Shown here piece by piece: positions 18,690 through 27,610 of a DNA stretch of 64,000 nucleotides. Below the pieces are notes generated by a model, which had not been told where the DNA came from, did not search any database, and worked only from the letters and a program-made list of their open reading frames with translations. The stretch comes from JBEIHX01 sp040381075. GTDB taxonomy: Bacteria > Pseudomonadota > Alphaproteobacteria > Caulobacterales > Aquidulcibacteraceae. The DNA lies in assembly GCA_040381075.1 (NCBI GenBank), contig JBEIHX010000020.1, positions 1 through 64,000 on the forward strand. Direction: 5' to 3'. Each line of letters starts with the position of its first letter. Within the stretch, counting starts at the first letter, position 1. The position numbers and the translations under genes are program-made.

Positions 18690-19637
18690 ATGATGCGTCG
18701 ATTTGTTTTGCCGCTCTCGGCCGCCGTCTCAGCGGTCGCAGCCTCCTCGCTGCTCCTGGTCGCGCCGGCCCACGCGGCCGGCAAGGCCAAGGAGCCGCGC
18801 CATGTCCACTTCCACTTTGAGGAACCTTTCGGCGGCTATGACATCGCCGCCGTTCAACGTGGATTCCAGGTCTACCGGGAGGTCTGCTCGGCCTGCCATT
18901 CCATGAACCATCTCCACTACCGCAACATCGCCGAACCTGGCGGCCCGTTCCATGCCGTGCGCGAGATGAACAAGGATGGCGTCGAGGAGATCAAGCTCGG
19001 CTCCGGTCATGGCAAGCCCGTCGACCCGAATGAGAATCCCTGGGCGCGCGCCGTGTCGTCCGAATGGGACCTCATCGGCAATGTGTACGATTACAACGGC
19101 GAGTGCGCCGGTGAGGAACCGCCACCTGCCTGCCGCAAGGGGCGTCCCTCTGACAAGTTCCGCCCGCCCTATCCCAATACGGATGAGGCGCGCCTGGCCA
19201 ATGGCGGCGCCCTGCCGCCTGACCTCTCTGTGATCGTCAAAGCGCGCCACCACGGCGCGCATTACATCTACTCCCTGCTGTCTGGCTATCCTGAGCAGGA
19301 CCCTGCCGGCCTCGAGGTGCCCCCGGGCAAGTACTACAATCCCTACTTCCCTGGCGACCTGTCTGCTTTCTGGACAGGTGACCCAAAGCAGGTGCCCAAG
19401 GGCGGTTTCATCGCCATGGGGCCGCAATTGCCCGACGATCGCGTCGCCTATGCGGACGGCACGGTGGCGACCACCGATCAGATGTCGAAAGACATTGCGG
19501 AATTTCTGGCGTGGGCGTCTGAGCCCAAACTTGAAATCCGCCGCCAGGTCGGACTGATGGTCATGATCTACCTGGGCATCCTGGCTGGCCTCCTCTGGTT
19601 CAGCTACAAGCAGATCTGGCGTAACGTAGAGCACTAA
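18690..19637 (+). CDS. petC: ubiquinol-cytochrome c reductase cytochrome c1
   Basis: A 315-aa periplasmic c-type cytochrome, the electron exit subunit of bc1. A cleavable signal ends at AHA (about residue 29). The heme c motif is CSACH (C66, C69, H70). A single C-terminal membrane anchor (VGLMVMIYLGILAGLLWFSYKQIW) precedes the end. The insert with cysteines in NGECAGEEPPPACRKG is typical of alphaproteobacterial c1. The start is ATG 18690 or ATG 18693, 5-8 bp after the cytochrome b stop. It is the last gene of the operon. Confidence 0.96.
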   Translation: MMRRFVLPLSAAVSAVAASSLLLVAPAHAAGKAKEPRHVHFHFEEPFGGYDIAAVQRGFQVYREVCSACHSMNHLHYRNIAEPGGPFHAVREMNKDGVEEIKLGSGHGKPVDPNENPWARAVSSEWDLIGNVYDYNGECAGEEPPPACRKGRPSDKFRPPYPNTDEARLANGGALPPDLSVIVKARHHGAHYIYSLLSGYPEQDPAGLEVPPGKYYNPYFPGDLSAFWTGDPKQVPKGGFIAMGPQLPDDRVAYADGTVATTDQMSKDIAEFLAWASEPKLEIRRQVGLMVMIYLGILAGLLWFSYKQIWRNVEH

Positions 19638-19770
19638 CGGGTCCTGTCACCGGGGCTCCCAGCCGGGGGCGCCCACCAGACAGTCAGCCGCCCTTGGAGC
19701 CGCGTCGTGACAGGAGCGGCCTGTCCGGTTGGCTGCTCTGGCGGGGTGGCCTGGATGCGGCTGGTTCACC

Positions 19771-19850
19771 GCGGCGCGTCGACTGCGGCGCTTTTACCCG
19801 TGCGCGTTGACTGATGCGCGTTTACTGCGGCGCGTTGACTGCTGCGACTG
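19771..19850. repeat. degenerate tandem repeats of GCGGCGCGTTGACT type
   Basis: Related units follow each other: GCGGCGCGTCGACT (19771-19784), GCGGCGCTTTTACCCGT, GCGCGTTGACT, GATGCGCGTTTACT, GCGGCGCGTTGACT and GCTGCGACT. Unit length drifts from 9 to 17 bp. Confidence 0.65.
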
Positions 19851-19889
19851 GAGCCAGGATGGCCGACGCGGAAGCCGCGGTGCGGGCGC

Positions 19890-19974
19890 TGTCCTTTGGT
19901 CCAGATGCGCCTTTGGTCCAAATGCGCCTTTGGTCCAAATGCGCCTTTGGTCCAAATGCGCCTTTGGTTCAGAT
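19890..19974. repeat. 17-bp tandem repeat, five copies
   Basis: The unit GCGCCTTTGGTCCAAAT is perfect at 19907-19923, 19924-19940 and 19941-19957. It is flanked by variant copies at 19890-19906 and 19958-19974 (both ending CAGAT instead of CAAAT). There are no spacers, so this is a minisatellite and not a CRISPR. The unit is not a multiple of three, so it is unlikely to be coding. Confidence 0.9.
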
Positions 19975-20094
19975 GCGGGCCGCTTCGCCGCGGATCTCCG
20001 CTCGCGGCGGGTGCTGCGGCGGGCGTCACGCGGTTGGGCCCCGGCAGCGCGCAAAGGGCCTGCCTTTTTCCCCAGCATCAGGTAGTTGTACCCC

Positions 20095-22473
20095 ATGACC
20101 AAGCTCCGCTCCAAGCGCACGCCCGTCGTCGCACCAGAGGACCTCGTCACACTCGCCACGATCGAGGAACGGATCCTGTGGCTTGCGGCATGGACCATCC
20201 ACCACGCCAACCATCTGCGTGAAAGCCGCGATGGTCTGAAGGTGGGAGGACACCAGGCGTCGTGCGCCTCCATGACCACCTTGATGACAGCGATCTACTT
20301 CAAGGCGCTGCGGCCCCAGGATCGGGTCGCGGTCAAGCCTCACGCCAGTCCTGTCTTCCATGCCATCCAGACGCTGTTCGGCCGTCAGACCGTCGATCAG
20401 CTGAAAGCCTTCCGCGCCTTCGGCGGCGCGCAGTCCTACCCGTCGCGGACAAAGGATCAGGACGACGTCGATTTCTCCACCGGCTCAGTCGGGCTCGGCG
20501 TGGCCATCACGGCCTTCGCCTCGCTTGTTCAGGACTATCTGCGCGTCAAAGAACGTCTCCCGCCGGAGCGCTGCGGACGCATGATCGCACTGCTGGGCGA
20601 CGCCGAACTGGATGAAGGAAACATCTACGAGGCGTTGATCGAGTGTTACAAACACGACGTCCGCAATACGTGGTGGATCGTCGACTACAACCGCCAAAGT
20701 CTTGACGCCACAACCAGCGAGCGGATGTTCGACCGCTTTGATGACATCTTCGCCACGTCTGGATGGGGCGTCGAAACGCTGAAGTTCGGACGGCTGCAGC
20801 GGGAAACCTTCGCCAGACCCGGTGGGGCGGCGCTGCGCGAATGGATCGAGGCCTGTCCCAATGATCTCTATGCGGCGCTCACCTATGAAGGCGGTCCCGC
20901 CTGGCGCGAACGCCTGCTCGCAGATCTCCACACCGACGACAGCCGCGCCCTGATCGGGTCCCTTGACGACGCAGCACTGGCCGACGTGATGACGACCCTG
21001 GGCGGTCATTGTCTCGAGACCCTGCTTGAATGTTTCGAGCGGTGCGCCGCCGACGATCGCCCGAAACTGATCATCGCCTATACAATCAAAGGCTGGCGAC
21101 TGCCGTTTCAGGGGCACAAGGATAATCACGCCGGCCTGATGACGCCCGCGCAGATGTCGGAGTTCCAGGCCCGGCTCGGCGTGCCGGAAGGGTGCGAGTG
21201 GGACGCCTTCGCAGGGCTCGCCCCGAAACACCGAGCTGCCTGTGAGGCGCTTGTCAAAGCCGCGCCTTTCGCGGAAGACATGAAACGCCGGTTCACTCCA
21301 GCAGCCATCGATGTACCGCCCTGGCGACAGTTTCCGTGTCCTTCTGACCGGCGTCAATCAACCCAGGCAGCCTTCGGCAAGATCCTCGTCGACCTTGCAC
21401 GCGCTGACACCCCGCTCAGCGCCGCTCTTGTGACGACTTCCCCGGACGTGACCGTCTCGACCAACCTCGGCGGGTTCGTCAATCGGCGCGGCCTGTTTGC
21501 ACGGTCACAGGACGAGGACGTGTTCAAGTCGCGGCGGATCGCCAGCCCGCAGACCTGGGCCGCCCGTCCGGAGGGGCAGCACATCGAACTCGGGATCGCC
21601 GAAAACAATCTGTTCCTGATGCTGGCCGCACTCGGACTGTCCTCATCTCTGTTCGGTCAGCGCCTGCTGCCGATCGGCGCCCTGTATGACCCCTTCATCG
21701 CGCGCGGACTCGATGCGCTGAACTATGCCTGTTACCAGGATGCGCGCTTCATTCTGGCGGCCACGCCGTCCGGTCTTACCCTCGGCCCTGAGGGCGGCGC
21801 CCACCAGTCAATCTCTACGCCGCTGATCGGCATGGGACAGCCCGGCCTCACAAGCTTTGAGCCCGCCTTCGCCGATGAACTGGCGCTGATGCTGCGTCAG
21901 GCGCTGATTCAGATCCAGGCGCCGGTCGGCGACAGCGTCTATCTGCGTCTGTCCACCCGCCAGATCGATCAACCGGTCCGAACCGATGACGCCTGGACCC
22001 AAGAGGCCCTGAGAGGCGCGTACTGGTTGCGCAAGCCGGTGCACGGGGCAGGGCTGGCGATCGCCTATTGCGGCGCGATCGCGCCGGAGGCGCTTGAAGC
22101 CTGGCAGGCCTTGCAGGAAGACATGCCCGGCGCAGGGCTGCTTGCCGTCACCTCGCCGGACCTGCTCCACCGTGACTGGACGATGGCTGGACGGAGCCGC
22201 TGGACTCATGGCGCACGCGCGAGGTCCCACGCAGAAACACTGCTCGGTGAACTCGACCGCAACGCCGGGCTCATCACCATGCTGGACGGCGCCCCCGCCG
22301 CCTTGTCGTGGCTTGGCGGTGTCTGCGGCCACCGTGTGCGCGCACTCGGCGTAGAGCACTTCGGTCAGACCGGTGATTTGCCGGATCTCTACCGCGTGTA
22401 TCGGTTGGATGCCGCCGCGGTCCTTGATGCGGCCGCTGATCTGATGCTCGACTGGAACTATTCAGCCGGCTGA
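20095..22473 (+). CDS. ThDP-dependent AceE/transketolase-family enzyme
   Basis: A 792-aa soluble thiamine-diphosphate enzyme resembling homodimeric pyruvate dehydrogenase E1 (AceE) but shorter than the usual 880-890 aa. Motifs: GHQASCASMTTLMTAIYF and PHASPVFHAIQTLFG (substrate and ThDP channel), STGSVGLGVA, the ThDP-Mg motif GDAELDEGNIYEALIE followed by DYNRQSLD, and a transketolase-like pyrimidine domain (HIELGIAENNLFLMLAALGLSS). No E2 or E3 gene lies nearby, so the donor is unclear; it could act as a 2-oxoacid decarboxylase/dehydrogenase E1 or a transketolase-like enzyme. The start is ATG 20095 behind AGGTAG, or TTG 20086. The 3' end overlaps the convergent RND gene by 16 bp. Confidence 0.85.
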   Translation: MTKLRSKRTPVVAPEDLVTLATIEERILWLAAWTIHHANHLRESRDGLKVGGHQASCASMTTLMTAIYFKALRPQDRVAVKPHASPVFHAIQTLFGRQTVDQLKAFRAFGGAQSYPSRTKDQDDVDFSTGSVGLGVAITAFASLVQDYLRVKERLPPERCGRMIALLGDAELDEGNIYEALIECYKHDVRNTWWIVDYNRQSLDATTSERMFDRFDDIFATSGWGVETLKFGRLQRETFARPGGAALREWIEACPNDLYAALTYEGGPAWRERLLADLHTDDSRALIGSLDDAALADVMTTLGGHCLETLLECFERCAADDRPKLIIAYTIKGWRLPFQGHKDNHAGLMTPAQMSEFQARLGVPEGCEWDAFAGLAPKHRAACEALVKAAPFAEDMKRRFTPAAIDVPPWRQFPCPSDRRQSTQAAFGKILVDLARADTPLSAALVTTSPDVTVSTNLGGFVNRRGLFARSQDEDVFKSRRIASPQTWAARPEGQHIELGIAENNLFLMLAALGLSSSLFGQRLLPIGALYDPFIARGLDALNYACYQDARFILAATPSGLTLGPEGGAHQSISTPLIGMGQPGLTSFEPAFADELALMLRQALIQIQAPVGDSVYLRLSTRQIDQPVRTDDAWTQEALRGAYWLRKPVHGAGLAIAYCGAIAPEALEAWQALQEDMPGAGLLAVTSPDLLHRDWTMAGRSRWTHGARARSHAETLLGELDRNAGLITMLDGAPAALSWLGGVCGHRVRALGVEHFGQTGDLPDLYRVYRLDAAAVLDAAADLMLDWNYSAG

Positions 22474-25400
22474 ATTTTTACCTCCTGCGACCCGCGTGTC
22501 GTCAGGCGCGCGAGAGCCGGCTTGACCGTCTTTTCCAGCCGGTCGATCAAAACGAAGACAGCAGGCACATAGACGAGCGACAGGATGGTCGACATCCAAA
22601 GACCACCGATGACAGCAACACCCATCCCCTGGCGCAGGGCCCCGTCCACCCCCCAGCCAGCCGCGGCGGGGATCATGCCCGCCGACATCGCAATGGTGGT
22701 CATGATGATCGGCCTCGCCCGCTTCATGCCCGCTTCAAGCAGGGCCTGATTGCGCGAAACGCCCTTGTGCATCTGCTCAATGGCGAAATCGACGAGGAGG
22801 ATGGAGTTCTTGCACACGATTCCCATCAGCATCACGAAGCCGATGAACACGAACAGCGACATGGGCTGATTGGCGAGCAGGAGTCCGACAAATGCGCCTC
22901 CGACCGACAGGGGCAGGGCGGTCATAATTGTCACCGGCTGGAAGAAGTCTTTCAGAAGAAGGACAAGCACCACATAGATGAGCAGAACGCCCCAGAACAA
23001 CGCAGTGGCGAAATCGCGGGTAAGGTCCTCCATCTGTTCGGAGTTGCCGGATTTGAGCAGCTGGACGCCGGGCGGCAGGTTCTTCACCGCAGGCAGCTCC
23101 AGCACCTGTTCCAAAGCATCGCCGATCTCCATGCCGACGACATTCGCCATCGCTGTGACCTTGCGCTGGCGGTCGCGGCGCTCGATCGTGGCTTCGCCAA
23201 GGCGGAACGCGACATCGGCCACGCTGTCGAGGCGCACTGTGGCGCCAGTTGTCGTCTGCACGCGCAGCGCCTGGATGGTCTCCAGATCAGCGCGCGCCGT
23301 GTCGCGCAGCCGCACCCGGATCGGCACTTGCCGGTCCGCCAGATTGAACTTAGCGAGGTTGCGATCAATGTCGCCGTTGGTGGCGATACGCACCGCGCTG
23401 GCGAGCGCGCCCGGCGATACGCCAGCCGCCGCCGCCGCCTCAGCGCGCGGTGTGATGTGAATCTCCGGGCGCTGCAGATTGGCGGATGATTTCACATCAA
23501 CCAGCCCGTCTATGGACTTCATCTGCTGCACCAGCGCGTCGGCGGCTGCCTTCACCTTGACGGGATCGTCGCCAACGAAGTCCAGTTCGATGTCCTGGCC
23601 ACGCGAGGGGCCGTTGAACTGGAGGAAGGACGTGCGCACGTCGGCGACGCCAGCCAGACGTTGGCGCATCGAATCCTGAATCTCATGGGCGGCGCGGTCG
23701 CGCTCTTCGCGGGGAGCCAGCTGGATGTTGATACTGGCCGCGGTGGCCGCGCCGGACGGGCCGCTCACCGATGTGAACACGCCTTCGATGTCAGGATCCT
23801 TGCGGATCTCGGCTGCCAGGTCCTGGAGCGTGCGATCCGCGTGGGCAAGCGGCGTGCCTGGCGTGAACTCCACCTTCATGGAGAGCATGCCATTATCCAG
23901 ACGCGGCAGAAACGTACCGGGCACCATGCCGGTCACGACCGGAACAAGCGACAGGATGAACACGCCAATACCGGCGCAGAAGGTGATCGCGGGCCGCCGG
24001 ATCGAGAAGCTCAGCGCGTCGCGGTACCATCCGGTCATCGCGCCGTGCTTTTCTTCCCTGTGATCGTTCTTCAGGAAATAAGCCGCCATCATCGGGGTGA
24101 TGAGGCGCGCCACCAGCAGCGAGATGAACACCGCTATGGCGACAGTGATGCCGAATTGCTTGAAGAACTGACCGTTCACACCCGACATGAAGCTGACAGG
24201 CAAAAACACCGCGATGATTGCGGCCGAAGTCGCGACGACAGCAAGACCTATCTCATCGGCTGCTTCCAGCGAGGCCTGGTAAGCTGATTTGCCCATGCGC
24301 ATGTGGCGCACAATGTTCTCAATCTCTACAATCGCGTCGTCAACCAGAACCCCGGCGACCAGGCTGAGTGCGATCAGCGTCATCATATTGAGCGTGAAGC
24401 CAAGGGGCTCAATGGCCGCAAAGGTCGGGATGGTGGCGAGCGGTATTGCAACCGCGGCGATGAGGGTCGCGCGCCAGTCGCGCAGGATAAGGAACACCAC
24501 GAGCACGGCGAGCAGCGCGCCCTCAATCAGGGCTGCGATCGAACTCTTGTGCATGCCCTTGATAAACTCGACGGGTGTCGCGATCAGGCGGAAGGACAGG
24601 CCCGGATTGGCCGCCTCAAGCCGCTTCAGCCGCTCCGCCGTTGCGTCGAACACATGCACGTCAGACGCAGACTTCGCACGTTGGATCATGAAGGTGACAG
24701 TGGGAGCCGCGTTGTAGCGGGAGATGCTGGTCAGGTCAGACGCGGAATCCTGCACCATCCCTAGATCGCCGAGCCGTACGGCGCGGCCATCGGGAAGCAG
24801 GACCTTCGTTTCCGCGAGCTCTTCAACACTCCCGGCGCTCGCCAGAGCACGGATCGATTGGGACTGCCCGCCAACATCCGCCCGTCCGGCCGGCAGATCG
24901 ACATTGGCTGCGCGCAACTGCCGGCTGACATCGTCCGCAGTCACGCCAAGCGCCAGAAGGCGCTGCGGATCGAGGTCAACGCGCACCTCGCGGTCCGCGC
25001 CGCCAACGCGCTCGATGGCGCTGACGCCCTTGACCGAGAGAAGGTCGCGCGCGAGCGTGTTGTCTATGAACCAGGACAGCTCCGCCGGGCTCTTTCCAGG
25101 CCAGTCTATCGAGTAGTAGCCGATTGGGTCCGACGCAGCATCGTCGCGCGTGATCACCGGCTCTTCTATGTCCGCCGGCAGCTCTGCGCGCACCCGTGAC
25201 AGCGCATCGCGGGCGTCGTCAATCGCCTGGGGTAAGTCGGCGCCGATCTGAAGTTCGACATTGAAACTCGCCTGACCCGGCGTCAGGGTTGATGAAATCC
25301 GCTTGACCCCGTTGACGCCGGAGAGCGCCCCTTCGACGCGCTGGGCGACCTGGCTTTCGAGTTCAGCCGGCGCTGCTCCGGCCTGCGCAACGACAACGTT

Positions 25401-25544
25401 GAACTCAGGAAACTCGACGTTGGGCAGCTGGTTGATTGGCAGGCGGAAGTAGGCCGTCAGACCCGCGACGATCAGAACCAGGAACAAAACGATCGGCGGG
25501 ATCGGATTGCGGATGGCGGTGGCCGATATGTTCCAGGCGCTCAT
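22458..25544 (-). CDS. RND-family multidrug efflux permease (HAE1/AcrB type)
   Basis: A 1028-aa inner-membrane proton/drug antiporter, full length for the family. It starts with a first transmembrane helix followed by the family signature LPINQLPNVEFPEFNV. The TM4 proton-relay aspartates D402/D403 are in GVLVDDAIVEIENIVRH. A lysine in MGIVCKNSILLVDF matches the TM10 relay. Two large periplasmic loops are present. It is the third gene of a tetR-MFP-RND operon, starting 9 bp after the adaptor stop. Its C-terminal codons overlap the convergent ThDP-enzyme gene. Substrates cannot be predicted. Confidence 0.95.
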   Translation of the reverse strand: MSAWNISATAIRNPIPPIVLFLVLIVAGLTAYFRLPINQLPNVEFPEFNVVVAQAGAAPAELESQVAQRVEGALSGVNGVKRISSTLTPGQASFNVELQIGADLPQAIDDARDALSRVRAELPADIEEPVITRDDAASDPIGYYSIDWPGKSPAELSWFIDNTLARDLLSVKGVSAIERVGGADREVRVDLDPQRLLALGVTADDVSRQLRAANVDLPAGRADVGGQSQSIRALASAGSVEELAETKVLLPDGRAVRLGDLGMVQDSASDLTSISRYNAAPTVTFMIQRAKSASDVHVFDATAERLKRLEAANPGLSFRLIATPVEFIKGMHKSSIAALIEGALLAVLVVFLILRDWRATLIAAVAIPLATIPTFAAIEPLGFTLNMMTLIALSLVAGVLVDDAIVEIENIVRHMRMGKSAYQASLEAADEIGLAVVATSAAIIAVFLPVSFMSGVNGQFFKQFGITVAIAVFISLLVARLITPMMAAYFLKNDHREEKHGAMTGWYRDALSFSIRRPAITFCAGIGVFILSLVPVVTGMVPGTFLPRLDNGMLSMKVEFTPGTPLAHADRTLQDLAAEIRKDPDIEGVFTSVSGPSGAATAASINIQLAPREERDRAAHEIQDSMRQRLAGVADVRTSFLQFNGPSRGQDIELDFVGDDPVKVKAAADALVQQMKSIDGLVDVKSSANLQRPEIHITPRAEAAAAAGVSPGALASAVRIATNGDIDRNLAKFNLADRQVPIRVRLRDTARADLETIQALRVQTTTGATVRLDSVADVAFRLGEATIERRDRQRKVTAMANVVGMEIGDALEQVLELPAVKNLPPGVQLLKSGNSEQMEDLTRDFATALFWGVLLIYVVLVLLLKDFFQPVTIMTALPLSVGGAFVGLLLANQPMSLFVFIGFVMLMGIVCKNSILLVDFAIEQMHKGVSRNQALLEAGMKRARPIIMTTIAMSAGMIPAAAGWGVDGALRQGMGVAVIGGLWMSTILSLVYVPAVFVLIDRLEKTVKPALARLTTRGSQEVKIQPAE
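22460..22479. terminator. perfect 16-bp palindrome shared by two convergent stop regions
   Basis: ATTCAGCCGGCTGAAT (22460-22475) is a perfect palindrome covering the stop codon of the ThDP-enzyme gene on the plus strand and the last codons of the RND permease on the minus strand. On the plus strand it runs into TTTTT. It can fold as a 6-bp stem with a CCGG loop and may act as a weak terminator for plus-strand transcripts. Confidence 0.5.
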
Positions 25545-25553
25545 GCTGCTCTC

Positions 25554-26765
25554 CTAGCCTCCTCGACCTTCGGCCTCGACCTGGGCGACGTCCGGTGCGG
25601 CGACCTGTGGCGCCACCGGACGAACAATGTCGCCATCCGCCAGGAAAGCGCCGCCGCCCGCGACAACGGTCTGACCGCGGGCCAGTCCCCGCTCAATGGC
25701 TATGTGCTCGCGGTCCTGCACGCCCGCAACGACGACGGTGCGTCGCGCACGATTGTCCTGATCCACCACGTAGACAACGGTTTCCGGTCCGTCATAGAGG
25801 ACGGCGCTCGCCGGCACCGCGAGCGCCTCGCGCGGCGCCAGCCTGGTCTCGCCGCGCAGGAACATGCCGGCGCGCAGGCGCGCGTCGCGCGGCAGATCGA
25901 ACACCGCTGAACCCGTGCGGGTGCGGCTGTCGATGGCTGCGGGCGGGCGACGCAGCGTGGCGCTGATCTCTGAGCCGTCGACCAGAAAGAATTTCGCCGG
26001 CTGGCCCTTCTGAAGCGCCAGGATGTCCGCCTCGGCGACCTCAGCAGCCACCTCCAGCCGATTGTCTCCCGCGATCCGGAACAGCGCCTGGCCATCCGCC
26101 ATCTGTCCGGGTTGCACAGTGCGGTTGATGACCAGACCAGAGCGGGGCGCGCGCAGATAGCCGCCGCCAAGTCGGGCCGCCAGCGCGGCGCGCGCGGCTC
26201 TGGCGGCCGCGAGTTCGGCGCGCGCTGCGTCCAACCGCGCGCCGGCCGCATCCGCTGCAGCCCGGCGCGAGGCGAGGGCCTCCGCCGAGAGAGCGCCGGT
26301 ATCCCTGATGGCGTTGGCGCGTTCGAAATCGCCGGCTGCGCGCACCGACCCGGCTTCAGCCTCTTTCAGGCCTGCTTCGGCGCGGGCGACCTGTGCGTCT
26401 GCACTCTGGGTCTGGGCGCCGGCGAGCGCCTGATCGAGACGGGCGAGCGGCTGGCCCTGCCGCACGACATCTCCCTCATCGGCCAGCACCTCGAGAACCC
26501 GAATGCCGGCTGACGGGGCGAACACGCGCACGTCGTCGCGCGGGCGGGCTTCGCCGGCAAGCGGCATTCGCCGCGCAAACGTGCGCGTCTCCACACGCGC
26601 GACGGTCACGGCCAAAGCCTGCCGGGTCTGGGTCGCCTGCGCCTGCCCGGAGGGCTCCTGGTCGCCCGCGTGGGTCAGGAAATACACCCCCGCTCCGACG
26701 ACCGCCACTGCAGCCCCGGCGATCGCGACCGGATGGATCCGGCGCCGTTCGGGTAGGTCGGTCAT
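25554..26765 (-). CDS. RND efflux periplasmic adaptor (membrane fusion protein)
   Basis: A 403-aa HlyD/AcrA-type adaptor linking the permease to an outer-membrane factor. An uncleaved N-terminal anchor (HPVAIAGAAVAVVGAGVYFL) precedes the barrel-sandwich halves (VFAPSAGIRVLEVLADEGDVVRQGQPLARLD, then GYLRAPRSGLVINRTVQPGQM). They flank a long Ala/Glu-rich coiled-coil hairpin at about 120-200. Beta-barrel and membrane-proximal domains follow. The start codon overlaps the TetR stop (ATGA), so the regulator and adaptor are translationally coupled. Confidence 0.94.
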   Translation of the reverse strand: MTDLPERRRIHPVAIAGAAVAVVGAGVYFLTHAGDQEPSGQAQATQTRQALAVTVARVETRTFARRMPLAGEARPRDDVRVFAPSAGIRVLEVLADEGDVVRQGQPLARLDQALAGAQTQSADAQVARAEAGLKEAEAGSVRAAGDFERANAIRDTGALSAEALASRRAAADAAGARLDAARAELAAARAARAALAARLGGGYLRAPRSGLVINRTVQPGQMADGQALFRIAGDNRLEVAAEVAEADILALQKGQPAKFFLVDGSEISATLRRPPAAIDSRTRTGSAVFDLPRDARLRAGMFLRGETRLAPREALAVPASAVLYDGPETVVYVVDQDNRARRTVVVAGVQDREHIAIERGLARGQTVVAGGGAFLADGDIVRPVAPQVAAPDVAQVEAEGRGG

Positions 26766-27421
26766 TGCGATGTCTCCTGCACTTCTTTTTTATTCGTTCG
26801 CAGATGCGAAACGGATGAGGGCGTACGCAGCGTGAGGTAGCGGCGGATGAAAGAGGTCAATTCCGCTGCAACGCTGACGGCGTCGCCCTGACCGAAAAAG
26901 GCCAGCCGCAGCCCCAGGCCGTCGATCACCGCGGTGATCACCTGAGCGGCGGAGTCGGGGCAGAGGTCGTCCGCCACTTCGCCCAGAGCCTGCGCCCTCG
27001 CGATCGCGGCGGCGAGGTGGGTGCGGGTGCGCTGCCTTTGGCCGCCAAGGCGGCTGCGCAACTCAGGATCGCGCATCGCTTCAGCCATCACATCGGCGAC
27101 GAGCGGAGATTGGTGAGGATCGCCATAGATTTGCATCGCATGGTTCACAACCTGGGCGAGGGCGGCCATCAGATCTTCGCCAGTGCGAATGTCGACGATC
27201 AGCTCCTCAAGCGCCCTGTGCTGGTCCTCTGCGATCGCGAGGATCAGGTCGGTCTTGGCGGGGTAGTAGCGGTAGAGGGCGCCGGCGGAGAGCCCGGCCG
27301 CAGCGCAGATTTCGTTCATGGTGGTGAGATGGAAGCCCCGCCTGCGAAAGCACTGCAGGGCAGCCTCCAGGATCTGGGTCCGTCGCCGTTCAGCCAGTTC
27401 AGGGTCTGCTGTGCGCGCCAT
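26762..27421 (-). CDS. TetR-family repressor of the RND efflux operon
   Basis: A 219-aa one-component regulator. The N-terminal HTH (RRTQILEAALQCFRRRGFHLTTMNEICAAAGLSAGALYRYYPAKTDLI) is canonical. The C-terminal ligand domain is of the type often paired with RND pumps. The start at 27421 (MARTADPEL) is chosen because the longer frame to 27502 adds a basic, non-family stretch; GGAAAG lies upstream. It is the first gene of the efflux operon and probably autoregulated through the palindrome at 27507-27520. Confidence 0.92.
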   Translation of the reverse strand: MARTADPELAERRRTQILEAALQCFRRRGFHLTTMNEICAAAGLSAGALYRYYPAKTDLILAIAEDQHRALEELIVDIRTGEDLMAALAQVVNHAMQIYGDPHQSPLVADVMAEAMRDPELRSRLGGQRQRTRTHLAAAIARAQALGEVADDLCPDSAAQVITAVIDGLGLRLAFFGQGDAVSVAAELTSFIRRYLTLRTPSSVSHLRTNKKEVQETSQ

Positions 27422-27506
27422 GGGCGTTTGGTTCTTTCCGGCTGACGTCTGTCCGCCTGGGGAGCGGTGCGCAGCAGACTTGCGATTTCTGCTGCGACGC
27501 ATATAA

Positions 27507-27520
27507 AACGAACACTCGTT
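27507..27520. promoter_or_regulatory. putative TetR operator between divergent efflux genes
   Basis: AACGAACACTCGTT has 5-bp inverted half-sites (AACGA/TCGTT) around ACAC, within an unusually AT-rich patch (ATATAAAACG before, TCTAAATAT after). It lies about 85 bp upstream of the TetR start and about 90 bp upstream of the NodT-type lipoprotein gene, suited to repress both directions. Confidence 0.6.
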
Positions 27521-27610
27521 CTCTAAATATGAACTCCAGCGAAGTCAACGCGACATGCAGCGCCGGGTGGGGTGCAGCACGCCCGCGACAGCCGATGGGA
27601 GAGCACAGGC

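Larger units (their letters stand above)
19638..20094. other. 457-bp repeat-rich gap between the bc1 operon and the ThDP enzyme
   Basis: No gene is recognised. The left part holds degenerate repeats of GCGGCGCGTTGACT type (19771-19850) and the right part a five-copy 17-bp array (19890-19974). A weak AGGTAG ribosome site precedes ATG 20095. No bc1 terminator with a T-tract is visible. Confidence 0.65.

Noticed and set aside
19638..19770. Small RNA (SRP RNA or tmRNA-like) in the gap after cytochrome c1
   Set aside because: I looked for conserved SRP-RNA and tmRNA loop motifs and found none.
19890..19974. CRISPR-like array
   Set aside because: Units are contiguous 17-mers without spacers and no cas genes are present, so it is a minisatellite.
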